The notes under the pieces were generated by a model that saw only the letters and a list, made by a program, of their open reading frames with translations, was not told where the DNA came from and searched no databases. Positions 49,606-60,170 of a stretch of DNA of 64,000 nucleotides are shown piece by piece. This stretch comes from Eutreptiella sp. 'Long Island Sound 2002' (lineage: Eukaryota; Euglenozoa; Euglenophyceae; Eutreptiales; Eutreptiaceae). A program made the position numbers and the translations under genes. Every line of letters starts with the position of its first letter. Position 1 is the first letter of the stretch. The stretch is from NCBI GenBank assembly GCA_964036045.1, contig OZ038382.1:7128353-7192352 (forward strand), in the 5' to 3' direction.

Positions 49606-51144
49606 CTAAGCGCTGGCTGACCCGGTATCGCTGCTGATGGGTCCTTCAGACCCCATATCGCTGCCCCCTTCTGTGAAGGAGTCATTGTCTTCGTGGGAGA
49701 AGAGATCTTTGAACTCTGAGTGCACCTGAATCCCCATCCCGGCGCATGTGTTCAACAGCGTTGAAAGGAAGCCGTCGGTAACCTCGTTGCTCGAGGAATT
49801 TGCCGTGACTGAGGCCATGTTCTCAAGAAAGGCTCTACGCCAGTTTCCCAGTAGTTTAATGTGCGTTGTGGGGAACACCACCATGCTGGGCAACGTGTTG
49901 GCAGGCCTTGGCTGGTGCTCACTGAGACGAGGCTGCGTAATGAAGACATTATTGTCGGACACCTCATCAAAAACACTCACATGGCTTGCTCCAACATCAA
50001 AAGTCTCATCCACCAGACAAACATGGCTCCATTTCTTGCCACCCCAGTGACAGTTGAGGATGAATTCCTCAATTTGCGTCTTTGCCAGTTGTGCTGCTTG
50101 AAGCATCAATCCAGGCAGTGGGCAGCGCAGAGAAAGACGAACCAGATCAGCACCGTTGGCAGCAGCAAACTTCGAAAACTGTGTATGAACGTGGCCACTT
50201 GTATCTGAATGGACTCCATATGGTCCCAAAGCCATCACAATGACCAAGCGGTCGGAAACGGGAGCCTTCGCAAACGTTGGTTGGAAAGGCGGAAGCCCAG
50301 CAACTATGTCCACTATCGTAGTGACTTGCTTGCACGTGCGTTGTTGCATTGCCTTCAGGGGCTCCAACTCCAACTTACATCGCATATCCAACTTCGCCAG
50401 TTGTCTTTCTATCACCATCTTCTCGTGACCCAATTGACGGTTGGCCTTCTTCAATTGTGCAACGCGCATCTTCACTTCCTGAACGATTGCCTTCTTCTCC
50501 CTTGCAAAATCTGCTTGATGCTGCCGCAACCTTGATCGCTCCTTTGAGCACTCTTGAGCCAAATTGAGCAGGAAATCATTATCCTCCGCCTCATTGGCAA
50601 GGTCCAAACCCTCCATCTTCATGTAAGTCAAGCATTGGAGGGCCGTGGAGAAGAGCAACTTCTTCTGGTGGAATGCAAATTCGCCATTCTCAAATTTCTC
50701 CCAACGCGTTGCCGGCTCAGAATTGTCACCAAACCGTTTCAAATAATTGGCAGCTTGCCTTTGTTGCCGTCTTGCTAAATTTCCAATTCGCTTCTGCATC
50801 CAATTCGCAGGCAATTGGTCACGAATACCTCCCTCCGAGGGACGAAGGCTATCTTGACACCCTGTGGAATCATCGTCACATGACAATACGCCATCATCCA
50901 CAAAACTTGATGTGAGTTCCTCACATGGATGACACGATGGTGTGGGGCGGCCTGGCTCCAAAACATGGCCATATCCGGTTAACCCTTGAAAACTATACGG
51001 ATCATGCACCATTAGATCAGACTTCGCAGTAATGAGTGATGGCATGAAAGAGGACATTGTGAACGACGACTCACTGGAAAAAAACAGACATTCAGAAAGT
51101 GACGAAAACATGCGGGCAACACGTGCATAACATGCACAAACCAA
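49606..51144 (-). CDS. Orphan coiled-coil protein, 512 residues, intronless
   Basis: A long uninterrupted frame with ordinary amino-acid composition and an ATG at 51144; a second ATG at 51057 (MSSFMPSLITAKSD) may be the real start. Residues 90-130 are acidic, 130-200 mixed, and about 205-290 form a basic coiled coil (SKERSRLRQHQADFAREKKA, QLGHEKMVIERQLAKLDMR). The C-terminal half contains GPYGVHSD, WSHVCLVDETFDVGASHVSV and LLGNWRRAFLENMASV, then an acidic Ser-rich tail. No family recognised. It lies among repeats and could be host-encoded or part of a mobile element. Long enough and clean enough to be a real gene. Confidence 0.7.
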   Translation of the reverse strand: MVCACYARVARMFSSLSECLFFSSESSFTMSSFMPSLITAKSDLMVHDPYSFQGLTGYGHVLEPGRPTPSCHPCEELTSSFVDDGVLSCDDDSTGCQDSLRPSEGGIRDQLPANWMQKRIGNLARRQQRQAANYLKRFGDNSEPATRWEKFENGEFAFHQKKLLFSTALQCLTYMKMEGLDLANEAEDNDFLLNLAQECSKERSRLRQHQADFAREKKAIVQEVKMRVAQLKKANRQLGHEKMVIERQLAKLDMRCKLELEPLKAMQQRTCKQVTTIVDIVAGLPPFQPTFAKAPVSDRLVIVMALGPYGVHSDTSGHVHTQFSKFAAANGADLVRLSLRCPLPGLMLQAAQLAKTQIEEFILNCHWGGKKWSHVCLVDETFDVGASHVSVFDEVSDNNVFITQPRLSEHQPRPANTLPSMVVFPTTHIKLLGNWRRAFLENMASVTANSSSNEVTDGFLSTLLNTCAGMGIQVHSEFKDLFSHEDNDSFTEGGSDMGSEGPISSDTGSASA

Positions 51145-51409
51145 GTATAAAAGACCCTACTGCAGTGTGAGGAACACACCTTCGTTCACCTCTTGACCTT
51201 GCATGTTGCTGGGACCTCATTGCCCAGGCCGAGAGGTTTACTCAGGTATGTTGAGATCTATCCCTATCTCTACTGTCCCTCCCTGTCAACATCCCATGTC
51301 ACCATGGGCATCCACTAGCATAGGCTAGGAAGGGACAACTACTCGTGTCCAAAGGGAAGAGACAAGCTTTTTGATCACACCATTCAACCAACTCTTGTTT
51401 TTTCAACCT
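51145..51409. other. Upstream flank of the 512-residue gene
   Basis: Likely promoter/5' region of the minus-strand gene. No motif assigned. Confidence 0.4.
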
Positions 51410-51850
51410 ACTTGTGTTTGAGGTAAGGGATAACATGTTCGATCGCACCAGTCAACCACCTCTTGCTATTTCAACCTCCTTGTGTTCGAAGGAAGGAAGC
51501 GACCATTCAACAACCTCTTCTTTTTTCAACCTACTGGTGTTCAAAAGAAGAAAGGGACAACAGCTCCAATTGCACCATTCAAAAAATTCAATCACACCAT
51601 TCGGCCATGTTCGATTGCACCATTCAAACAGAAAGGGACAACATATTTGATCCCACCATTCAAAGAGAAAGGGACAACATGTTCGATCCCACCATTCAAC
51701 CAAGAAAAGACCATTTGGATTTTCGTACATCTCCTTCCAATGGTTTGCACACTTCTAATGGTTTGCGATGGGTGGTTCAAACAGGTTCGTATGGGTGGTT
51801 GCAACATTTTCGTGCAGATTTCCTGATGAGTGCTTCAAATGGATTGTGAT
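51410..51850. repeat. ~35-bp degenerate tandem repeat
   Basis: Units of AGAAAGGGACAACATGTTCG and ATCCCACCATTCAA recur with variants from 51430 to 51715, then GATGGGTGGTTCAAACAGG-type phrases to 51860. Confidence 0.88.
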
Positions 51851-51860
51851 GGGTGGTTCG

Positions 51861-52890
51861 CACATTCTGGTTTGAGCAACTTGGCAACCCAGCAGCCTGG
51901 CAACCCTTTATGAATGGGCACATGTAGAAGGTGTGTTTGATGAATCAACTCTCGTTGCGACAACCTTGCAAGGGGCACAACTCGGCTCGGAATAAATTCC
52001 TGTCTCTGAATGAATCACTGGGATTTGAAACTGAAACACGGTACTCTAGAAGGTCAAATTTCTTCTGCAATATGTTGCGTGCCATTAAAACCTCTAAAAT
52101 GGACACTGCACTCAGATGTCATGATTTGCACCACAAAATTCAACAATACAATCTGCTGGCATAGGAATTTGGCCCAGTCCTAGTAGGGAACTCGACCTGG
52201 GACTGACCATTCATCCCGCTGGCCTCAAAACAGGGCACCACGTGTTTGCCGAGCAATTTAACTTACTGCCGCCTACACGACGCTTGCTGAGAAAAATAGG
52301 GATTCCTGGGGGACGGGTAGATAATTCAGATCTAAGATCAGAAGCTGCATCCTTTATTAAAAACCTCAAATCTGTGGGGCTGTCATTTTTTGGGGAATTT
52401 CTCGCTGCTAGGAAAACAACTTATCTTGGGTAACCCCTAGATTCTACTCCCCCGTATTGAATCAGGCTGGTTTTTAGGATCTGGACAATGTTCCCCGCCA
52501 CAGATATCCTACCACTGTGAACTCAGTGCTGGTACGTCCTCAGTGCAGCAACCCCCATCTGCGTAGCCATTTCCCCATAAGGGCAAATGCAAAGGGAAGA
52601 GGAGAAGGGGAAGGAGGGGCGCAATTCCTGGATTCTTGCATACTTCAAGCGCTCTGCTTCGTTCTGTGCAAAAAAAAAAAAGCAAGCCCGGGTTGGATAC
52701 CCAGGTATTTCACTGGTCCCCAAAAATGCTTGCTCTAGTGCAATATAGCAATATTCCTCCACAACATTGTACACATTTGTTTCATTCTAGAAATAGTCTG
52801 TTTCCATATTTCCTTGAATTGCTTTGTTGAATGACGAAATCTTGTGCTACAATGGGAGGGGGCAAAGGAAGGAGCTAAGTTGCGACCGCG
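51861..52890. other. No gene recognised
   Basis: Relatively A/T-rich. Short frames only, no repeat array. Confidence 0.55.
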
Positions 52891-53460
52891 TTTCTGGACC
52901 AAAATGGTTTGGTTTGACATTTAGAAAATCTGTTCGAAGGCATCGATGGCCTCAAGATCCAGGAGGAAGGTCAATGGCCACCACAACACACACTTGGGGA
53001 TTAGAAAAAATTTTTGGCTTAAAAAATTTTTTGGCTTTGAGGATGACGGCCCGAGGCAAAAAGATGTAGAAGGCAACAACTTTAATACTCCCAACCTGAG
53101 CCAAAACCATGCAATGCCAACGGATGTGTGTTTCTTGTTCTCAAAGTAGTGTATACCAAAGTGTTGTGACAATTAGGAGATATACAAGTGACAGTACGTT
53201 ATTATGCTTGGCAACCCAAAGTACATTGTCCTACAAATTGTTTGTGGTCTCTCTTCTCATACTTTGCCACTGATGAGGGTTTCCCAACCTGCGTGATTGT
53301 CCTCTCTTGTTCCTCGTCGTCTTGTGCTTCCGTGCAACGGGAGTAAGGGGTGCATCCAGGCTGCGATTGCTGTGTCTATATCTGGATCGAAATGTGGTTT
53401 GACGTTTAGAAAATCTGTTCGAAAGCATTGTGGCCTCAAGCTGCAGAGGAATGGGGCAGT
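52890..53460 (+). repeat. Two direct copies of a ~70-bp segment
   Basis: GGTTTGACATTTAGAAAATC, TGTTCGAA and GGCCTCAAG occur at 52910-52970 and, diverged, at 53392-53455. Confidence 0.85.
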
Positions 53461-54460
53461 TTTGCAATGGGGAAGTCCCTTGTTGGACGCTCCCACCATG
53501 TTACGAAGACAAAACAAACACACTCTCCCCACTACATTTCGTCTCGTTGAATTCTTTGGTCTTGTGCGATCACACTCTTTTGCACTGTGCCTCCCATACA
53601 TCTGGCGGTATGGGGGCATCCAAACAGCTAGCCCTATCTCTGTTGGGTAAAAGCAAGGACAAATCTGGTGCGAAAAAAAGCCCCCCCTTTTTCCAAAAAA
53701 CCTATACCTTACCAAAAAAAAAAACCAGAGTGCATCCCCCAATCCGAGAGCAAAGGTGGCATGGCTGTGGTAGGACAAGTCACTGCATCATCTGGGGTTC
53801 ATCCTACCCAGTTAAGCTCTCTCAAAAAGAGGCCCTTTGTATACCTGTGCTCAGCCGATTAGGACGGTAAGACTTCTGATCAAATATGAAAAAAATGTAT
53901 GACACAAGAAAACCCAAAAGAATTACCGCAAAACCTTCCACGGACCCCCTCCCCATTTCTTACCCAAAATATCCACAAATACCTACTTTTCTCCCCAAAA
54001 CCACACCAATGATTAAGAAAAAACACCAAGATCCCCCAACCCCAATGGCATGCACAGCAATCCCAGCCTCGTTTGATTGGATAACAAAAGCAGGGCACCA
54101 AAACATGAAAAAGACAACGATGCCATGTTGCTACCATCCTCAGCGCACACAGGCTGCAGGGTGGGACCAGGCCTTTGATTAGTGATACTGGGGGGGGGGG
54201 GGGTTGGCCCTCCCGGGATTTTGGCTGACCCACTCACCCAACCCCCGCCCCGGTATAGTATCAACCAGCCACTAAGCAAAGGCCTGGGTGGGACACTTGG
54301 CTTGGCAATCGTACATGATAAACATGTACACAACAGCAAACAAAACTGTTGCAGAGGAAACTGACTGTCGGTATCCAAACAACCACATGTTTGGGCATGG
54401 AGGACTACAAACACAACTGTACCTGATGGATTGCTTGCACTGGGGAGGGGGGCAGGTGTG
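53461..54460. other. No gene recognised
   Basis: Open frames on both strands without known domains. A G-run at 54190-54203. Confidence 0.5.
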
Positions 54461-54835
54461 TGAAAATGGTCCAAGGCTGTCCCCTGGCCCTGAATTGGGG
54501 TGGGGTGCGGGAATATGGCAGGGGTTTGGGGCGGTTGCAGGCAGGTAAAAGTAATCTAGAGTTGTCCCCTGGCCCTCAATGGAGGCAAGGGAGGTATGGC
54601 AGGGGTTCGGGCGGGTGGTGTGCGTGCAAAAGTGGAGAGAACAAATCCCCCCTCTGTCCCAGGACCCCCAGAGCAGGGAGGAATCAACAGGGGTACATAT
54701 TCCCTGCCGTCTCGGGTTCGCAAAGGGGGAGGGAATCAAATGGGCTGCATGACCCCTGCCTTCCCGGGCTGCCAAACGGGGAAGAATGAAATTCTATTGC
54801 CTTCGGCAGTGCACCTCGAAGAGAGGTTGACAGTC
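54461..54835 (+). repeat. Tandem ~90-bp copies, unit E and module H
   Basis: GTCCCCTGGCCCT...GGTATGGCAGGGGTT-type segment twice (54475 and 54565), then unit E phrases (54698, 54752) and module H at 54788-54832. Confidence 0.82.
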
Positions 54836-55004
54836 AGCCAATCAGTCCCTGAGCCAGGCCAGCAGTCAGTCAGACAGAAAAACACAAATAAATACAAACA
54901 GTCCTGAACCGGAATGCAACACATATGTTTTTGGCAAAACATTGGTTTTTTGTCAGTGGCAGATGCGGCCCCAAGCAGTGGGGTGACCCTTCAGCTCAGA
55001 CCAA

Positions 55005-55075
55005 GTAGTGGCCGAATGGTAGTGCAGCCGGCCGGAGCCTCTTTGGTCGGCGGTTCGAACCCCGGCAGGGCGAAT
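55005..55075 (+). tRNA. tRNA-like unit, plus strand (degenerate)
   Basis: Box A-like TGGCCGAATGG and box B GGTTCGAACCCC about 44 bases apart. A 7-bp stem (GCCGGCC with GGTCGGC) closes an 11-base loop where the anticodon arm should be. D and T stems are poor, so this is not a working tRNA; a Pol III-type SINE head fits better. Confidence 0.55.
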
Positions 55076-55080
55076 TTTAC

Positions 55081-55098
55081 GCCGCCGCCGCCGCCGCC
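55081..55098. repeat. GCC trinucleotide run between the tRNA-like units
   Basis: Six GCC triplets at the centre of the tail-to-tail arrangement. Confidence 0.9.
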
Positions 55099-55109
55099 AA
55101 AAGTCAGCT

Positions 55110-55176
55110 GACCAGGATTCGATCCGCCGACCGAAAACCTTACGTCGGCTGCGTTACCATTCGACCAGTAGTTCTG
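55110..55176 (-). tRNA. tRNA-like unit, minus strand (degenerate)
   Basis: Box A-like TGGTCGAATGG and box B-like GGATCGAATCC, with a GCCGAC/GTCGGC stem and 12-base loop. It is clearly related to 55005-55075 and faces it tail to tail. Confidence 0.55.
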
Positions 55177-55384
55177 TGTTGGCAATGTGCGTCCCCACTA
55201 CTTGGAGGCTTCTGAGCAAAAACTTTTGACCCCCCCCCCACCCCCCCACCCCCCCAACCCCCCCCGTCAAAAAAGTGATATTCAGTTTTGGGGGGTAGAG
55301 GCCTCAGAATCAAAAAATCTGGGGGATGGTCTTATTGGGCAAAATAATGATTTTACAAGGGGTTGGACATCCAATATCATGCCT

Positions 55385-55472
55385 TGGGGTATGCTACGCG
55401 AATGACCCCAAAAAAGGGGGGTATATGACGCCCGCGCCTGCGCTTGATCTAACAACCTCTCTTCGAGGTGAT
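55385..55472 (+). repeat. Module I, copy 2
   Basis: GCCTGCGCTTGATCTAACAA and CTCTTCGAGGTGATTT, as at 43630-43685. Confidence 0.9.
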
Positions 55473-56240
55473 TTTTAGACTGATGCTTGGCACAGGTCCC
55501 AGGGCCACAATTTCTGCACCTTGCAGCCCCTGCTGTCATACCAGGAATTTTCAATTTTTAGTCCGATGCTTACCACAGGTCTCAGAGTCCCAATTTCTGC
55601 TCCCGGCAGCCCCTACTGTCGTACCACGAATTTTTAATTTTTAGTCTGATGTGTGGCTGTTGCTCACAAAGTTCTCTTGTGGCGTCACTCCACGGCTAAT
55701 CCGGGCACGTGCCTGGACCGCTTGGCCTTGTGACCCGAGCTGGGGTGTTCCCGCCATGCAACAGGGCTTGAGTCATGCAACAAAGTACTTCGGGGACGGA
55801 TTTTTTTGCGGTAGGTCGGCCTCACCATTTTTGGCACACCGGCGGAAATTTTTAGGCGGGCCGCCGGTGGCGATACTTTTGCCCCACATGTAACATTCAA
55901 CATGCAGGGACTGTACGCCTTCACCGACTTATGTCCTGCGCCGCAACACTTGGTGCTAACGAGTTTTTCCGCTTTGCAGCTGGTGCGCTGCTTGCGGGTG
56001 CGGTACTGCGCGTTGCTGGTACGGTAGTGCGGGTCTTCGTAATTTTTTTGCGGCGCCCCGGAGCTTGAAGTTTCTCGGTGCTGGACGTCTTTGAGGACGA
56101 GGTTGCCGAAGTACTGCTTGACGAAATTGGGACTCTGAGACCTCCGGCAAGCATCAAACTAAAAATTAAAAATTGCTGGTGTGACAGCAGGGGCTGCAGG
56201 GTGCAGAAATTGGGACCCGGGGACCGGTGGCAAGCAGGGA
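55473..56240. mobile_element. Foldback / MITE-like element
   Basis: The left side has two ~85-bp units (55473 and 55557) with ACAATTTCTGCACC, CAGCCCCTGCTGTC and AATTTTTAGT. The right side (56125-56240) carries the same two units in inverted orientation. Between them about 470 bp hold short frames only (one Ser/Ala/Lys-rich on the minus strand, 55921-56157) and a GCGGTAGGTCG phrase. Structure is like a non-autonomous inverted-repeat element; exact ends and target duplications are not resolved. Confidence 0.7.
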
Positions 56241-56261
56241 GAAATCAAAAAAACTCAAATG

Positions 56262-56385
56262 TGCGAAACGGGTGTTAACCAAATTTTTCAGCCCCTTCGA
56301 AAAAACGGGGTAGTTTGGCCAAACTATACCCTTTGTCGAGAATTAGCATGTCGCCCCCCCCCCCCCCCCCCTGCGCATACCAGAG
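56262..56385 (+). repeat. Dispersed module G, copy 2 (rearranged)
   Basis: GTTAACCAAATTTTTCAGCC is direct to 41436, while the G-run/GCGCATACC part is inverted, so one copy has been flipped internally. Confidence 0.82.
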
Positions 56386-58384
56386 AGCTCTCCAATGCGG
56401 TAGGTGACCGCCATGCCATTCAGTGAACCTAACTGCGTTGACATAGATCGGCCGAGACAATAAGATGCATTGGATAGCGATATGGTGCCACAACACGTGA
56501 TTCTAGCTTGCTTGTGCCAGGGAGGGATGGGGAGGACAAGGGCTGGGAGAGGGGGTTGCTAAAATCTAAACCACAGGTGCAAGAAGTGTGCAATACCTCC
56601 CACTAGGCTCAACTTCAAGCAAAGGTTGCAACTCAGCGGGCTTTGACTTGCAAGCGTAGGATTGACGAGTGGCATGCGAGTTGAGCCAGTAAACCCTAAA
56701 CCAAAGCCGTGTGAATTTGGTTGCTGAGGCTTTTCCTTGGGTCTTGTTTCACCAAAAGCGGCTGCGGCACAAAAAGGACCATCACCGAGCACACCTAATG
56801 GAGGGAATGTTGTGCCCATCTTAGCGGCACTTGGCTAATGAGTTGAAAGATTCCCCGATTGCTTTGGTGCATCTGAGGGGGAGGATGTCCTTGAGGTGGC
56901 TTTTCTCGCCTGAGCAAGCTACAAATCTCGCTCATCTTGACGACTTGCGTGGATAGGCCTTTGCTTTACCCTAGCCTTCTTCTTGTATACTTATCCTCAA
57001 AGAGGTGGGCTGATTTGGGGCATGCCTGTTCCCTATCGATATGTCCTTAGGCACGTGACTTGACCACCTAGAATCACCCGATGCGCTTTTGCCACCCATG
57101 CCATTGCCATTGTCAACACCATTGGTATTTGTGTTGGTTGTAAACGGTTTCTTCTTGTGGACTCTCCCTTGGCGTGAACCTTCACAAATTGGGATGTGTG
57201 GGCCGCTAGCGAGGCTAGGCAGAAGGGGGAAATCAAAATGCCATCTAAATATTGAATGACAATGGAACTATGGAGCTCGAATATGCCAAATCCCTCCTGG
57301 GCCCATGGGGCCATCCGAAAGGGGGGCGTGGAAAAGCATGATAGTGTTCATCCATCTGGATACCGAAGTCTGCCTGTTTGGGAGAGGGGGGGTGGGTTTA
57401 CATGGAGAAGACATGTGTGTTATCAGGTTTTGTAAATGAAACCGCTGCTGGGGCACTGGCCAATCAAAAGTGAAATAGAATGCTTTGGGCCTGTCGCAAC
57501 CGCAGTGCGACCGCGACAAAGCACACAACAACGGCACCAAATGACACCCGAGCAACACAGCACGAGTAATCCAAATCTTAAGGATCATGCAACATCAGGT
57601 GGGCGCAGCAGGCCCGGAAGGGTAACATGCGGTGCAAAATGGCGATCGGACACAAATGTCATTTCACCACCAATGCACCTGACGAGGGCCAACAAGGATC
57701 AACACCGGGTCATCGATGGCCTTGGTCGCTTGATCGCCAACGTCCGGCCTTATGGAAACCCGCTGATGGCATGCAAGATCTTTTTTTTGCTTGCGGTGAA
57801 CATAATCCCAGCTGCGAAGGTGAGTTCTCAGCAGAGGTATGTTACATTTGGGCGGGAAACCAGAGTCATATAGTATCTTTAAGCCAGGCCTACCCCTCAC
57901 AAAGAGAGGGGACACTGTCTTCTCCTTCCGATACTCCTGAGTAAGCTGCCCGGCATCAGCCACGCCTTCAAGGTGAAGGCAAGGACCAGGGGGAAAAATG
58001 ACGATTGAAAGAAAGAGAGGTAACATGCTAAGAGTTCCTGCCAATGAATATGCACCGTCGGCATGACCTTAGCAGCACGAACCGGTGCATAGTGCACGCA
58101 AGGCATGCACACACATGGCACCGTCGATCACCACCTGCTGCCAAGCGCCATTGGTGACGGACCAACCTCTGGTTGGTGACCAACCGCTGGGAAAGCCTCC
58201 CAACGTAATGAACCGCCGCCCCGGAACGGACCAGGAAGGCAAACAATCGTGGGACACTGCTGCCAGTGCACATGACAGCAACCTGGGCCCATTGTTTGCT
58301 GGGGTCAATAAGGGAGTGCAGCTCAGATCCGCTCAGATGTGGGAGCACCGCTTCTCGCGGAATCTCAGCCCCTTTTCTGCGGCA
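56386..58384. other. No gene recognised
   Basis: Lower GC. A minus-strand Asn/Thr/Lys-rich frame near 57000-57150 looks coding-like (TNTNTNGVDNGNGMGG) but has no domain. It borders the oxygenase gene's 3' end at 58385. Confidence 0.5.
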
Positions 58385-59587
58385 CTACATCGCCTTCTCC
58401 AGTGCAGGGCACCGCTTGAAGGCCTGACGGAACAGCCGCGCCGCCTCCAGCGCGTTGTCCAGTCCGCCCTGCGCCTCCAGCAGCTGCGCGCGCACCAGCA
58501 GCTCCGTTGCCTCCGCGTACGCCGGGTCCGCGTCCGGCGCCGCGCGCACGCGGGCGTAGACCACGTCGCTGCGGAGGATGAACTTCTCCCCGGCCGCCAC
58601 CTGCCCGCCCTCGTGCAGCATCCGATGGTCGAACACGAGGCAGTCGCCGGCGCGGGGCTGCAGCCGGAACAGCGCGGCGCCCGGCGGTGAACAGTAGATG
58701 CCGCGCGCGGCGTCGAAGTGCAGGTCATGATCCGCCACGAACGCGGTGGCGCCGCCGGAGAAGTCGTCGTTCAGGTAGACCATGAAGGTCTTGAAGGAGC
58801 GGTGCGCAGCGTCGGCCTCGTACTCCCCGTCGAAGTGCGGCCCGAAGTGGCCGCCCTGGTCGTACCGGCACAGCCGCAGGCAGCGGTTGAGGCCGTGAAG
58901 CTGCCACGTGCCCTCGCGCCCCACGCCGTCGAAGAGGAAGTCGCCGCGGTTCGCGTCCGCGACCTCGATGAGGCCGCCGGGCGCGTTCCCGCCACCGCCG
59001 GGCGCGGCGACGGTCCGGCCCCGGGCAGCGCCGCTCGGCTCCGACTCCGGCGACTCGCCGGGCTCCTCGCGCGCGCAGTCCATGAGAAACGGCCGGACGC
59101 GCCGCAGGAGCTCGGCCGCGACCTCCGGCGCGTCAGCGACGACGCGGTCGCTGTTGCGGTACGCGGCCTGCGTGTGCGCGGGGGCCATGACGTCGCGGCG
59201 GCCGCGGCACCACGCGACCGCGCGGCGGCACTCAGCTGAAGACAGCAGCCCGTGCAGCACGAAGGCGCGCCCGGGGGCCACGTGGCCGGCGCCCAAAATC
59301 TCCTTCTGCACCGACGCGCTGGTCCACGCCGCAGCCTCAGCGCTGTCGAAGACCGCGTCCAGCGGCATTGGCACGCCATTCGGGGCGGCGTCCATGATCA
59401 ACTGCTCCACGGGCGGCGAGCAGCCCGGCGGCGTCCTGGGCGCTGCGGCGGGGGCGTCTGGCAGGCGGTGGTCGGTCACCGGCAGAGGTGGGGCGGCAGC
59501 CGCGGCCAAGGCCCCGCACGCGAGCGCGACCGCGGCAAGGAGCGAGGCACGGCTCTGGTCGGACATGGATCTGTGGGTCAGCGGCAA
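58385..59587 (-). CDS. Secreted 2OG-Fe(II) oxygenase, prolyl 4-hydroxylase type, intronless
   Basis: A 400-residue frame, very GC-rich and unbroken. An alternative ATG (MSDQSRASL) lies seven codons in and sits directly before an Ala/Leu signal peptide (to about residue 32), implying the ER. The catalytic domain spans about 105-345: the iron ligands are H251 and D253 in GPHFDGEYE and H325 in MLHEGG, and R339 in FILRSD is the likely 2-oxoglutarate anchor. The pattern YLNDDFSGGATAF is typical of prolyl-4-hydroxylase alpha-like enzymes, which hydroxylate proline in secreted or cell-wall proteins. A Gly/Pro/Ser insert (175-206) and a C-terminal helical tail (355-395) are extra. Substrate unknown. 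The lack of introns contrasts with XPD. Confidence 0.88.
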   Translation of the reverse strand: MPLTHRSMSDQSRASLLAAVALACGALAAAAAPPLPVTDHRLPDAPAAAPRTPPGCSPPVEQLIMDAAPNGVPMPLDAVFDSAEAAAWTSASVQKEILGAGHVAPGRAFVLHGLLSSAECRRAVAWCRGRRDVMAPAHTQAAYRNSDRVVADAPEVAAELLRRVRPFLMDCAREEPGESPESEPSGAARGRTVAAPGGGGNAPGGLIEVADANRGDFLFDGVGREGTWQLHGLNRCLRLCRYDQGGHFGPHFDGEYEADAAHRSFKTFMVYLNDDFSGGATAFVADHDLHFDAARGIYCSPPGAALFRLQPRAGDCLVFDHRMLHEGGQVAAGEKFILRSDVVYARVRAAPDADPAYAEATELLVRAQLLEAQGGLDNALEAARLFRQAFKRCPALEKAM

Positions 59588-59885
59588 TGACGTATAGGGT
59601 GGTGCCTTTGGGGGGGGGGGCGCAGGGTGGTAGTCATGGTGTCATGGTGCCAACGCCAGGTCCCACCTCCCGCAGGAGGCAGTTGCCCGCGGTCCCGGCC
59701 GGGCCAGAGTGGCACAATACCGCAGCAAGTGCAACACCCTGTGCGACGCTCCGCGAACCCCCTCCCCCCTTCCCCGCACTGTCATTGTCCACGCCACACG
59801 GCATGGGCAACTACAGGGCCGACCACACAGCCGGGCAGCCATGCAGGTCCCTGTGCACACAGGGCCTCCAATGTATTCAATTCTG

Positions 59886-60170
59886 TCAAAGTAATAAATT
59901 TTGCATGGGCACACACCCAATGCCTTCAGTTCTGCGAAAAGTAATAAATTCTGCATGGGCACACACCCAATGCCTTCAGTTCTGCCAAAAGTAATAAATT
60001 CTGCATGGGCACACACCCAATGCCTTCAGTTCTGCGAAAAGTAATAAATTCTGCATGGGCACACACCCAATGCCTTCAGTTCTGCCAAAAGTAATAAATT
60101 CTGCATGGGCACACACCCAATGCCTTCAGTTCTGCGAAAAGTAATAAATTCTGCATGGGCGCAGGGTGGT
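59886..60170. repeat. 50-bp tandem repeat, six units, upstream of the oxygenase gene
   Basis: Units start GTAATAAATT at 59891, 59941, 59991, 60041, 60091 and 60141, and contain CTGCATGGGCACACACCCAA. The unit end alternates CTGCGAAAA and CTGCCAAAA, giving a 100-bp higher-order pattern. It begins about 300 bp upstream of the start codon. Confidence 0.97.

Noticed and set aside
52165-52290. Minus-strand GGTCGAGTTCCC as a tRNA B box
   Set aside because: No acceptable A box at the right distance.
59886-60170. CRISPR-like array
   Set aside because: The 50-bp units are head-to-tail with no unique spacers, and the genome is eukaryotic.
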